Shown: one piece after another, positions 1 through 9,479 of the stretch
Numbering within the stretch: the first letter of the stretch is position 1
How the letters are laid out: every line of letters starts with the position of its first letter
From: Acanthococcus lagerstroemiae
Taxonomy: Eukaryota > Arthropoda > Insecta > Hemiptera > Eriococcidae
DNA length: 64,000 nt
Direction: 5' to 3'
Assembly: GCA_031841125.1 (NCBI GenBank)
Contig: CM063107.1
Span: 44,529,497 to 44,593,496, forward strand
Position numbers and translations under genes: made by a program
The notes under the pieces: generated by a model
Database searches by the model: none
What the model saw: only the letters and a program-made list of their open reading frames with translations
What the model was told of the DNA's origin: nothing

Positions 1-1790
1 ATGTTTTTAAAGTTTTGACGTAATTTTTAAATGAAATTTGTGGAAAAACTAATGAAGATAGGAAGCTGCGATTAGTTTCATTCGAAAGAATGTGCTTTTT
101 CCTGTAAGAATTGTTGAGAAAGTGAACAATGATTTTTGGGCACTAGAGGCACATTTCATTATTCCAGGTCACATATATTTGAAGAATTATTTTCGCAAAC
201 CATTTTTCTTTAAAAAATGTCATTTTGAGGTATTAGTACCATCTGATAGAGCAGCTCGTCCCCAACAAATCAACCAAACCACTTACTGCCATTATGATTT
301 GTACTTAGTTACTCTTATTCACTGTTGTACGTAAGGATGATGTATTTTCCAAACAATTCTTTGGCTTTCCTGAAAAAGTGATTTTTTGAATGTTTCCATT
401 TTAAAATGATACACTTAATTTAGTTTTGATGAATGTTATATTCTAATATTGCTAACATTCCTGATCCGATGCTATTGACCCAGCCTGTGGACAGGATTCC
501 TCGGACTTTTTTTTAGAACAGGTTCAAATTTTCTGTCTGAATGCAATTATGGTTAAAAAATCTCATTCAGTCAAGATCAATAACCAGTAAAAAATAGTAA
601 TTGCTCTTTTTTCGTTTCAAAAAGACATTGAAAGTCGCGCATGAAATCGAACTCTTATTTGAGAAACGGCTTGGGGGTCATCGCTTTTAATCTACTACAA
701 CATTTACACAGTATTGCTTCTGGGTCATAGATCGGCACTTAATCATCAGATTTATAAATCTGCTAATAATAGGCGTCACAACCGGGGAAGACTGGAGTGG
801 CAGATCTCTCCCATCGCCAAAAAACGAAGAAGTTTGCTACCCTTGTACTTCCTCCCTCATCTTATACAGCTAGTCATATAGAGCAGAACAACTGACGTGA
901 GTGAAATGCATTGGAGTTTTTTAAATAATATTTAACACATTTTCGTTTTGTTTCTGTGTTTCAGGTTAGTTCGATTGAATTTTAATGTTATTTGCGCCAT
1001 TAAAGGATAGTGATTGGTGAGTAATCACTTAGACTTGATCCGTTACACGACAGGAAGGATTGCTTTGGTAAAGTTTTTCAGCCTTATGAAAGTTAAAATG
1101 GTTAATAGTTGAGCATTTCTCGAAACAAGAGCCTACATCAATGAGTATTTTTCTTCTCTCTTTCTTTCTTCAACTTTAATGCGATTGGCAAAGAATTGAG
1201 CCCTCATAATGTCTCCAGCAAGCATAATTTTTCCTCGAGCATGTTTCGTGCAGCATTTTCCCGAGGGTGTTTCGTGACCTATTTGTCTCTAAATGCTGTC
1301 CGGCTTGATATAGATGTTCGTCGAAAAAGAAACAGAACGAGTAGCTTTGTTATATCTTGAAAAAATGGTGACTCGAGAAATGGAAGAGGCCTCATTGATC
1401 AGGGCTTATAGGTTGGTGAGCTCATTTTAATGTCACTTTGACTGCATTTTAAAAATATGGTATGAATGTATACGGAAAGACTGAACAAATAAAATATTTG
1501 TGACGTAATAATAAAAGTCTCGTAGGTCGCTAAATTCAAATACGATATCAATTTGACTGAATTTTCAAGACTTCGGCGCTTGGTGCTTAAGAGAAGGAGG
1601 TTAAAAATTAGAAGAAAAAAATAAGATAATGAAAATGTGATATGTTATGTATATTTTAGGTGTTTTTGAATACTTTGTCGGTTCCGGTCTCGAGTTGACT
1701 CGAAGCTGGAAGTCAGGCTACTGGGTGAAGGCGAAGGTGGGTTGATACAACAAAAATTATTTGTTAAATTGCAATGTGAATTGAATATTT
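1..1790. other. No gene recognised (probable receptor intron)
   Basis: AT-rich sequence without a supportable coding exon. I looked here on the minus strand for a TM6-TM7 exon (the CW.PFF and NP..Y motifs) and did not see one. If the three receptor exons are right, this is part of the intron or the 3' region leading to the missing exons. Confidence 0.4.
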
Positions 1791-1808
1791 AGCAACATAC
1801 CAATAAAG

Positions 1809-2299
1809 ATGAAAGGGGAAGTATGGGAGAGCTGTATTCAATCAGTACTAATGTACGGAAGTCAAACCTGGGCTACAACTAAAACAAACGTGTGTGGAAT
1901 CCAAATCACCCAGCGAGCGATGGAGAGAAGCATTCTGAGTATTAAGGAATCCGACAAAATAGAAAACTCAAAGATAGAGCAAGAACTGGTCGAAAAATTA
2001 AAGTGGAATTACGCGGGCCATTTAGCCAGGCAGGAGGGGAGGTGGGCTAAGGAAATCGTGGAATGGTCGCCAAGGGAAGAGAAAAGACTGACAGGAAGGT
2101 CGGCGACAAGTTGGCGCGATGAAATAGTCAAAGAAGCAGGGATAAAGTGGTAAAATATAGCTTGGGATAGGAAGAAATGGGCGACTCATGGGGAGGTATT
2201 TGCCCAAAAATGGGTTACTATTGGGGAGGCGGAGGACGTAGACAAAAGAATAAGTCAAGAAATGTTACTGCTCCGCCGAAAAATAACTGTTTATGAATA
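1809..2299 (+). pseudogene. Non-LTR retrotransposon fragment, C-terminal tail after RT
   Basis: Decayed 3' piece of an RTE/jockey-like endonuclease-reverse transcriptase. The frame starting at 1809 reads ESCIQSVLMYGSQTW, then QRAMERSIL, then KLKWNYAGHLAR.EGRWAKEIVEWSPRE and GRSATSWRDEI. These are the tail motifs (MTYGSETW, QRAMER, GHIAR...W...V..W.P, GRP..RW.D) of this class. A stop at 2151 interrupts the frame, which then continues DRKKWATHGEVFAQKW to about 2299. The RT domain itself is absent, so the copy is 5'-truncated, as usual for dead LINE copies. It lies in the opposite orientation to the receptor gene. Confidence 0.8.
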
Positions 2300-2482
2300 A
2301 TGTAAATCGCCATTTTGAATTCAGAACAGGAAGAGCAGGGATGAAGGTTTGAGAATAAAAAAGGTCAACGATTATAGGTACAATTGATATTTGAAACCAC
2401 GAAATTTGAACTTCCGTCGACAAATTAACTTTATCTGGGTTCTTGCTGAGGAAGAGGTAAGTATTCCAAATTTCTTGATGTT

Positions 2483-2758
2483 CAGGGACGCACAGATAGA
2501 GGGGTAGGGGGCAATCCACTCCCCCGTAGGAATTCTTCACTTGGGAAAATTTACCATTTCAGTCAGGCGGAGTTGGAAAAATCGAACAAGTCCAATTTGG
2601 GAGGTGGTTGCTTTGATAATTAGGAATTGATTGAGAAGTTGGGAAAATCCAAGTTGAAGGTTTGTTTTGCTTTGATACTTGGAAATTCTGAGTTGAGTCA
2701 GTTGGGACTTTCACAACCCCCCCTCCCTCCCTAGGAAAAACTCTTCGATATGTCCCTG
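2483..2758 (+). mobile_element. hAT-type MITE, GACGTACCGA family, copy 1
   Basis: Short non-autonomous DNA element. Ends CAGGGACGCACAGA and TCGATATGTCCCTG are imperfect inverted repeats. Flanks TTGATGTT (2475-2482) and TTGATATT (2759-2766) match at 7 of 8 bases, an 8-bp target duplication as hAT transposases make. Inside are C-rich and G-rich tracts near the ends and degenerate repeats of the type TTTGATACTTGGGAATT, GAGTTGAG, GTTGGGA. The same element is present at 7700, 17725 and 33756. No coding capacity. Confidence 0.8.
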
Positions 2759-2872
2759 TTGATATTTTATGGCTGTTGAACGAAACCTGGCGAGCCGTGT
2801 TTATTGCAGCCTCAGTGTAATTAGGCGGTATAGTTATTTGAGAAAACGTCTAATTAAAAGAATGATTGATAC

Positions 2873-3088
2873 CTGAGATTTAGGTTGGACGGTGTAACGT
2901 TTAGTGGAAGTCGAAGGGTTCGTAACCGAGTACTTCTTCCGGAATTATTCTCGTGCCCGCTGTTCTCGTTGATCATTCGTAGGTTTTCCATATCCGACAG
3001 TCGTTGCGTTCCATTTGTGGGAATAATTCCTCTGGAGCTGGTGGAAATTAAACTTGGCTGTGATGTGCTGATATTCATTGTGGAGTTT
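2873..3088 (-). CDS. 5-HT2: 5-HT2-type serotonin receptor, third-loop exon
   Basis: Likely third visible exon of the receptor. Acceptor tgactgttacag at 3089, donor AG|gtatca at 2872. Length 216 bp with phases that fit the preceding donor: AA|A gives lysine, so the join reads SLNK-NSTMNISTSQPS. It encodes about 71 residues without stops, hydrophilic and rich in Ser, Asn and Arg (STSSRGIIPTNG, SGRSTRLRTLRLPL), as expected for a long third intracellular loop just before TM6. It contains no membrane segment. The fit of both splice sites, both phases and the composition is the evidence; I do not recognise the residues as conserved. TM6, TM7 and the C-tail should follow at lower coordinates and are probably outside the window. 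Confidence 0.65.
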
Positions 3089-3095
3089 CTGTAAC

Positions 3096-4470
3096 AGTCA
3101 CAGTAACAAGTTCAGTTCAACGAACGCTTGCTCATCTACCATTAAGTAGGATGAAGTACCGAAAGCGGATCAATGACTCGTGTATGTACTTTCCCAAAAA
3201 TCCGGATCAAAATGAAGGAAGCGCGATGGCGTTGTGCCTTTTTTTTTTTTTTTGTACACGTTTGTACTATGGAACGAAATCGTAAAATGATTTCCGTGAT
3301 ATATGAGCAGTTCACCCAATCATAGTGAGTAGGATTTCAGGGGACTAGCCAGCTTAGTGTGAGAGAGGGTCTGGTCTTGACCAAAGGGGGAGGTGGTGTT
3401 AGAGGGTGTGCCAGAATTATAAAAACCTTTGATTGACGAAGTCACAAGTGGAGGCCAGACACCCTCGACCACTCCCCCTCTCGATCACACCACTGATTAG
3501 TTACTTTTATCATGAGTCCAGTTGCTGAGTTGGCAGGGATGTGATTGAATGTATCCACTGCTCTCGTTTTTTCCATTTTGGCTCGTCATAGTTTGCAGAC
3601 TCAAAGGTTCACGTACGAGATGTAAATTCTGAGTGCGGATAGTTTGGGGTCACTTAAAATAGTCACGTTCCGAAGTCGCTGCTGTCTTTTTTTAAATTAA
3701 GATGTTGGAGTCTTATGTCGGATGTGCCCCTCAGTATAAAAAACGATGGCTTTCGGTAATTCAGTTAGAAAATATGAAGGTCCAAAAAAATTGATATCAG
3801 TTCGGTACTTTATCCTATACGTAGAGGATGTCTAGTAAATTTCAAATGCACGTAACCATACGTGATAGTTTACAACACTCTTGGCGACTTGATGTTCGTG
3901 TATTTGACATTCTGTAATGACTTCTTGGTAAGAGCTTGTAGTAGCTGGACTTTTACGTGATCTCTGATTTGATATCTTCGGGCTGTGGCGTAAAGTAATT
4001 CAGGTTTCAAGAATTATCACCCGTGGGGTTAAGAAAACTGGAGATGTGAAGGGTTGGTATGTTACGCGCCTTGCTTTCATTATAGTCTGGATGTGTGTCG
4101 CTGCTGATACATGCACTACGTTAATACACAAGTTTCGTTTTCAAGCCAAAAATTATATTACCCTATCCCTCTATTATTCTGCGTTTTCACCCTATGTAAT
4201 GACAGTTTTGTATTGTTACCTTATCAGCAGGTTTACAAAACATTAAACGAGCTTGTAGGCGTTTCATCCGCTGGTTTAGCGTGTAGATATATTCAAATCC
4301 TCAATCCTTTCCCTCCCTCATGTTAATTTGAAGCAATCTAAAATGCTAGAAAAAAAGTGCAAAGCTGGACCGCGATCGTGGTGATAAATATGGGCTTCGA
4401 TAAATTTTTATCTTCATGTTCATAAAGACACTGCGAGCAGATTGGGAATAATAATTTTGAATTCTTGAAA
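3096..4470. other. Intronic DNA, no gene recognised
   Basis: No exon recognised. Contains a T-run at about 3239-3254. A stretch at 3350-3495 starts CAGCTTAGTGTGAGAG and ends CTCTCGATCACACCACTG, which could be a weak inverted-repeat element but lacks a flanking duplication. Confidence 0.4.
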
Positions 4471-4481
4471 ATGTACATATA

Positions 4482-5439
4482 CAGGGTGACCCAGAAATAA
4501 GCGAACGATTTCGTGCGCTTACTACATTGGCTGGAATTCAGCTGGAGGGGGGGGGGGGGGACCGCGTGCGCGGGTTATAGGGTATGCCGGGACATTTCAT
4601 CTGGTTGTAGTAGTCGTCGCAAAAATGCACTGGAGTGAACAGGAACGCGCGTTTTGCGTCGAGCAATTTTTCAAAGAAGAATCCGTGATAAAAGTGCAAT
4701 GTGCTTTTCAGAACGAAGAACTTCAAATCAGCCAATTAGTCATGAGTGACGAAGCCCACTTTCATTCAAATGGGTCAGTAAATAAACAACATTTTAGATA
4801 TCGGGCTGCCGAAAACCCCGAAATCATTTTTGAAGAGCCTTTGCATTTGCCGAAGGTCACAATGTGGGCCGCTGTCGCGACGTTCGGGAAATCATCGGGC
4901 CGTATTATTTTGAAGGAACGGTGAATACGGCGCGATACCTCAAAATTATTAAGTTATTCTTCCTCCCTGCACTTCGTGAAAAATGGAAACTGCGATCAAC
5001 TTGGTTCCACCAAGACAGAGCAACGTGCCACACGACGAGAGAAAAAATTATCGCTCTAACAAAGACATTTGGGGCATACCTCATCACGCACAACTGCCCA
5101 CTACCGAGGCCACCCCGCTTACTCGACCTGACAACACCGGATTTCTTTTTGTGGGGATACCTTAAGGCAAGAGTTTATGTCACAAAACCGCGCAATTTGG
5201 ATGAATTGAAGGCCAGAATTAACAACGTACCGAAAAGTATTTTACAAAAAACATACGAAAATTTTGTCTCGCGTTTACGCTCTTGTTTGGCAGTTAATGG
5301 CCAACATTTATCCGATATCTTGTTTCAAACATACATTTTCGTTAATAAACTATTTTTTTAAATAACAACCATTTATTTTTGTTTAGTTTTGCCAAAGTTA
5401 TAAAATTATGAAATCGTCCGCTTATTCTGGGTCACCCTG
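4482..5439 (+). mobile_element. mariner-type element, internally deleted
   Basis: 958-bp element bounded by TA on both sides (4480-4481 and 5440-5441). Ends CAGGGTGACCCAGAAATAAG and CTTATTCTGGGTCACCCTG are near-perfect inverted repeats of about 22 bp. It carries a broken transposase on the plus strand. TA target plus the transposase motifs place it in the Tc1/mariner superfamily. It lies inside a receptor intron, in the opposite orientation to the gene, and cannot be autonomous. Confidence 0.92.
4625..5361 (+). pseudogene. Broken mariner-type transposase
   Basis: The N-terminus MHWSEQERAFCVEQFF is a helix-turn-helix start of the DUF4817 kind. About 30 residues in, the sequence jumps to LVMSDEAHFHSNG, so roughly 100 residues of DNA-binding and linker region seem deleted. 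The catalytic core follows: first Asp in MSDEAHF, second in WFHQDRATCHT, third region LDLTTPDFFLWGYLK. A frameshift near 4890-4905 moves the frame from TMWAAVATFGK to IIGPYYFEGTVN. Between the second Asp and the Asp of TPDFF there are 41 residues, which would fit the DD41D (rosa-like) group; the alternative Asp of LLD gives 36. I state the subgroup only tentatively. Confidence 0.88.
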
Positions 5440-5441
5440 TA

Positions 5442-6410
5442 CATGCTCCAGTGTACAGTTGTTGTTCGCCGTTGTGAATATTTCCAACCATTACCTTTAG
5501 TGGATGGGTATGCTCTATAAATATTGAAAAGAATGTTCGGAGGTTGAGTTTCTTTCATTTGGCTTGAAATGATACGCGTACGGCAACTTCGATGCTGTGT
5601 ATGAAACGGAATTTCTGAAATTGCGTTTTCATATTTCAACGGTTGTTCGGTGTACGCCTCCGAGACTTATTTGAAATATGTAAACAGAGTATCCTCGCGG
5701 TTTTAAAGGTGGAGATAGAGGTTTTATTTGATCCTTGTAGGCGTACAGTACATTACGGGATAACTGACCGCAAAAGTCGAAATCGTAGTCTGTATGCCTT
5801 TTTGGCTTGAAAAGTTGTTGACTATTTGTGTCCGGTGGTCTTCATTTGCGTTTCGCAGGTTTTACTGAAGAATTAACGTGTTTCGTGTGTATGACTTCGA
5901 GTTGTGATCAAAAGTATTCTACAACTTACCCCAGAAAGCAAACTCTGGACCGCATCACTACCGAGTGTTAATTCTGGTTTACGTGTAGGTTTGGATTAAT
6001 GGTCCCTAGTTGGTAGGTATGGTAAAGTAGTCCTATTTATTCTATTCAGGGTGTCATTAGTTGGAAACAAAGTGCCGCACAGTGGTTCGAGACCTTAAAT
6101 AGGCCAAGAAAATGGCGATACAGGTGCGCCTAGCAAAACCAACAACACTGTTTTCCAATTTCACCATGAGCTTTTCCGGTGATATTCGCGTTTTTCAAGG
6201 TTTCGGATCAATGTGCAGAGCTTTATTGCACATTTCCTCTACTCCCGGACGCTCTCATCGCTAATGTCTGTCTTTCTTGGGAATTCGCGTATTTTCTACT
6301 GCTCAGAGCATACTAAGGTTCTTATTTCTGTTCTCATCTTAGTATTCCGTGTACATACATATCTACTCGTATGTAGGTGTAAAACGGAATGAGCGTTTGA
6401 GTACGATCTA
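5442..6410. other. Intronic DNA, nothing recognised
   Basis: No supportable exon, repeat or RNA gene seen between the mariner element and the degenerate minisatellite. Confidence 0.4.
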
Positions 6411-7246
6411 AGAAAGCTATAAAGAGAGCAGGAGCGATGAAGATTTATTAAAGACATCAGAAAGTTTCGATAAAGACATCGGGAGCTTGTAGGACCTCTT
6501 AAAACTCACTTGGACTTCGATAAAAATCGTTCAAGCTCCTTGAGACTCTCCTAAAGTACATCCAGCTTTGGACTCTTGAATACTCATGAAACTCCGTGAA
6601 AAATCATGTAGATTCATTTACGTTCCTTCTACCTCTCTAGATGCATCCAGACGCCTTGTGACTCGTTGAAATTCATGAGACCTCATTAAAACTTACTTAG
6701 ATTCCATGAAGATGCTTTGTTACTTTGTTAACGATTCATTTGAACTCCTTCTGACTCTTAGGATTTGAATTTCTCTCAAGATTTGTTAGGGCACTGGAGG
6801 TTCATTCGGGTCCCTTTGGGAGTCTTACAACTCACTCCGACGCTCTAAAAACGCACGAAGCACTCCTTTAAAGCTAATTCAGACACGCCTAGAACTTTAA
6901 CGAGCTCTGTTGAGACGCCTTCCAACTCAATCAGCCTGTGCCAGGACTCTTTATGATTCATTCAGAATAAGTTGATACACGTCTGACTCATAAAGAAACT
7001 TTTGGTCTCAGTCGGGATTCTTTCGAATTCCGTTTGGACCCACGGACATTTTATTAAAACTCATTCGGAGGCCTCAGTTTTATTGCGACTCTGTTAAGAT
7101 ACGTTAGAAGATGTATTCCTCCTGTGTTAAAACATGCCAGACCTTTTTTCAACTCTCAGCTAGACTATTTGTGACACATTAAGATTTATTCGAACTTCAT
7201 GAGGTCTTGTTCGAACTTTGAACGTTCATTCAGACTCTGTCTAAGC

Positions 7247-8237
7247 CAGGGTTGTTCCGTAGAGTAACTGGTGTAAATTTACCGTTATTTTACGCGTAGA
7301 ATCACGTAAAATAACTCGCATAGAGTGATGGAGTTGTTTTACATTATCCTATATTTGGTGTAGAATAACGTAGAATAATGAAATATGAAGTTTTTCAGCC
7401 AAGAACAACTGTTTAAAACCTCAAAAACACCAAAAAATGGGGAATAATTAAGTATACTTTCACTTTTGTTGTTTTATTTTCATTTTAAAAGTATTTTTGC
7501 AGATTGTTTAATAGATCCTTTGAGAAACCGTATTTTAATGTAATATTATATAATAAGTAATTCACTCTTAAATATATGTATCGTACATTATTCGTAAATC
7601 GTAATCGTAATCAATTTCAATTTCAAACTTCACTTATTTTCATATTTAAATTCACCACATGGCATTATAAATGCAGCATTACAGACTACATCACATTATC
7701 AGGGACGTGCCGAAGAGTTTTTTCTGGAGGGGAAGAGGGGGAGGAAAATCGTGAAAGTCACCTTTTGATTGACTTATTGGATTCTTTCAACTGAGGACTC
7801 AGTTCAAAATTCCTGAATATCAAAGCAAAAAAAAACCTTTCAACTTGTTGGATTTTCCCAACTTCTCAACTCAGTTCCCAAGTATCAAAGCTAACAAGAA
7901 AAAAAACGTTTGATTGACTTATTGGATTTTTCCAACTGATGCTGACTCAACTCAAAATTCCCAAATATCAAAGCAAAAAAAAGCCTTTTGACTTGTTGGA
8001 TTTAACCAACTCCGCCTGACTGCAATGGTAAATTTTCCCAACTGCTAAGTAAAAAATTCCTAGGGGGGGGAGTAAGTCTAACCCCCTTCCCTTATTGGTA
8101 CGTCCCTGCACCTTATAACTGTTATCAGTCGTTATTCTACATTATTCTACGCGATTTAGTTTTTCTACGTAATTTTACGCTTATTTTACAACTACACCAT
8201 TATTCTACGTTATTTTACACGTAGAGGAACAACCCTG
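7247..8237. mobile_element. hAT-type MITE (GTTGTTCC family), hosting a nested MITE
   Basis: Ends CAGGGTTGTTCCGTAGAG and CGTAGAGGAACAACCCTG are inverted repeats. Flanks GTCTAAGC (7239-7246) and GTCTAAAC (8238-8245) match at 7 of 8 bases. Near both ends the motif GTAGAATAACGTAGAATAA and its complement recur. Without the 409-bp insertion at 7700 and its duplication the element is about 574 bp. No coding capacity. Confidence 0.85.
7700..8108 (-). mobile_element. hAT-type MITE, GACGTACCGA family, copy 2 (nested)
   Basis: Ends CAGGGACGTGCCGAAGAG and TTGGTACGTCCCTG; flanks CACATTAT (7692-7699) and CACCTTAT (8109-8116) match at 7 of 8 bases. It is inserted into the middle of the element at 7247-8237, so it is the younger of the two. 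Opposite orientation to copies 1 and 4. The interior holds repeats of about 70 bp (CTCAA.TTCCCAAGTATCAAAGC and CTTGTTGGATTTTCCCAAC). Confidence 0.88.
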
Positions 8238-8245
8238 GTCTAAAC

Positions 8246-8829
8246 TCACTCTGGTTTGACTTTCACTCTGTAGTGTTCATCTAACTCTACTAAGAATCGC
8301 TCGGACTCTTCAGGGCTCGTAAATCTCGGATTTTCAAGTCATCCCGTGTCTAGACTAGTTCAGAGTCTTCAGTCTCTCTCAAACCTGTCAAAACCTATTT
8401 CGGTCTTCGATGAGAATCATTCAGAAAAAGAAACCTCGGAACTTCGAACCCAATCAATCACCCACGGGGACAGTGACAAAGTACCCTGACAGACCTGCAC
8501 TGTGAGCCGTGTCATGATTGCTGTCATTGTCTTCGTCCAGAGTTCTGCGTACACGATACTCTATCATAAATGGGAGACTGATTCAAGCGTTGATGATACA
8601 ACTCTTTCGAATTCAAGTGTGATATCAAGAGCTTGGTTTGGCCTTTCGCCTCTACCGCCCTTCGGTCATTTCCCTAATCCGGCACTATTCATGACTTCAA
8701 CCTTACGTGCTTGTTGAAGTATTTTATCGCCGCTATATTCTGTAAGGAACGGCTTGTGGCGGGGGTTGACCCTTCTGGTTGGAGAACATCTGAAAAATTA
8801 GAAAACAAGCTTCCGGTGCTTTTGCCTAC
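8246..8829. other. Intronic DNA before the 8830 exon
   Basis: The first 215 bases belong to the degenerate minisatellite. The rest shows no exon on either strand. Confidence 0.4.
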
Positions 8830-9214
8830 TTGTTCAGTGATCGAGGAAGGATCGTCGTCCGCCACTTATGCGGTGTGCTGAGAGATCGCTTCGGCTGCGG
8901 TCTGGTGGTGGGTGCGACGGCTGCAGAGGTTGAATCAACTGACGATATCGGCGTCGAAGGGGTTTCGGCACCGGGCGATGGTTTTCGAAATCGACCTCCT
9001 AGTCGACGAAGAGTCGGTCCTTCGCGCTCGTTTCCAGGTTTCTGCTGCAGAAATCGCGCCTTCTTCCGCAGAAGTTGAACGGTGCGCGTGTACGTGACCA
9101 CCATGATGATCATTGGTATGTAGAAGGCGACCAGCGAACCGAAACCGAGAAACGTTTGATTATTTATCACGCAGTGGTACGGCTCCGGCATTATGTTTCT
9201 AGGATTGTGGAGGC
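8830..9214 (-). CDS. 5-HT2: 5-HT2-type serotonin receptor, exon with ECL2, TM5 and start of ICL3
   Basis: Second visible exon, about 7 kb downstream of the TM3-TM4 exon. Acceptor ttacgcag at 9215; the split codon G|GC gives glycine, so the join reads VTFLG-LHNPRNIMPEP. It carries the extracellular loop 2 cysteine that pairs with TM3 (EPYHCVINN), then TM5 with the conserved proline (GFGSLVAFYIPMIIMVVTY), then a basic helix LLRKKARF and the loop segment LRRLGGRF, typical of insect 5-HT2 receptors as I know them. The rest is Ser/Thr/Pro-rich third intracellular loop, including PKRSLSTPHKW. I chose the donor gtaggc at 8829 because it leaves AA, which joins in frame to the next exon; reading on instead gives a stop one codon later. 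The open frame also extends upstream of the acceptor to 9671, but that part is intron. Confidence 0.88.
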
Positions 9215-9296
9215 CTGCGTAACAAAAATTTACGTATAAATTGAGAAGGTCCTCTATATGACCAAAATACATGTAGGTCATGAGGTGAGTCAACGG

Positions 9297-9475
9297 AGGA
9301 CCATAGCGAAGCAAATTTATTGGGAGGAGGGCGTAGATCAAGTTCCTCAACTGTTGATAAAGACGAAAGAAGTTCTTAAGATGCGTGAATTTGCCAGCTG
9401 AACACCTGAAATTTCCGGTTTTGTGATGAGTTATTGGAGAGGGGCATGCTTCCCTAATGGCTACAGTCCTGAGTA
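9297..9475. repeat. Dispersed repeat next to the TM5 exon, paired with 50715-50881
   Basis: Shares a diverged but collinear pattern with 50715-50881: ATAGCGAAGCAAATTTATTG, then GCGTGAATTTGCCAGC, then TTATTGGAGAGGGGCATG, then TAATGGCTACAG. Both copies are in the same orientation. I see no terminal repeats or coding sequence. The open reading frame running from 9671 into the receptor exon crosses this repeat and is not evidence of coding here. Confidence 0.6.
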
Positions 9476-9479
9476 AACG

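Larger units (their letters stand above)
6420..8460. repeat. Strongly decayed minisatellite around GACTC / CTCATTC
   Basis: From about 6420 to 7238 and again from 8246 to 8460 the sequence is a loose array of about 22-27 bp units built from GACTC or GACCTC, TTNAAACTCATTC, GGACTC. Period and sequence vary too much for exact unit counts by eye. The interruption at 7247-8237 is a transposon with a second one inside it. A short stretch with the same flavour (AAGACTT, CAGACTTCTCTGAGACTT) occurs at about 21840-21970. Confidence 0.6.

Noticed and set aside
3350..3495. Possible short MITE with CAGCTTAGTGTGAGAG and CTCTCGATCACACCACTG ends
   Set aside because: Ends are only weakly inverted and the flanks GGACTAGC and ATTAGTTA do not match.
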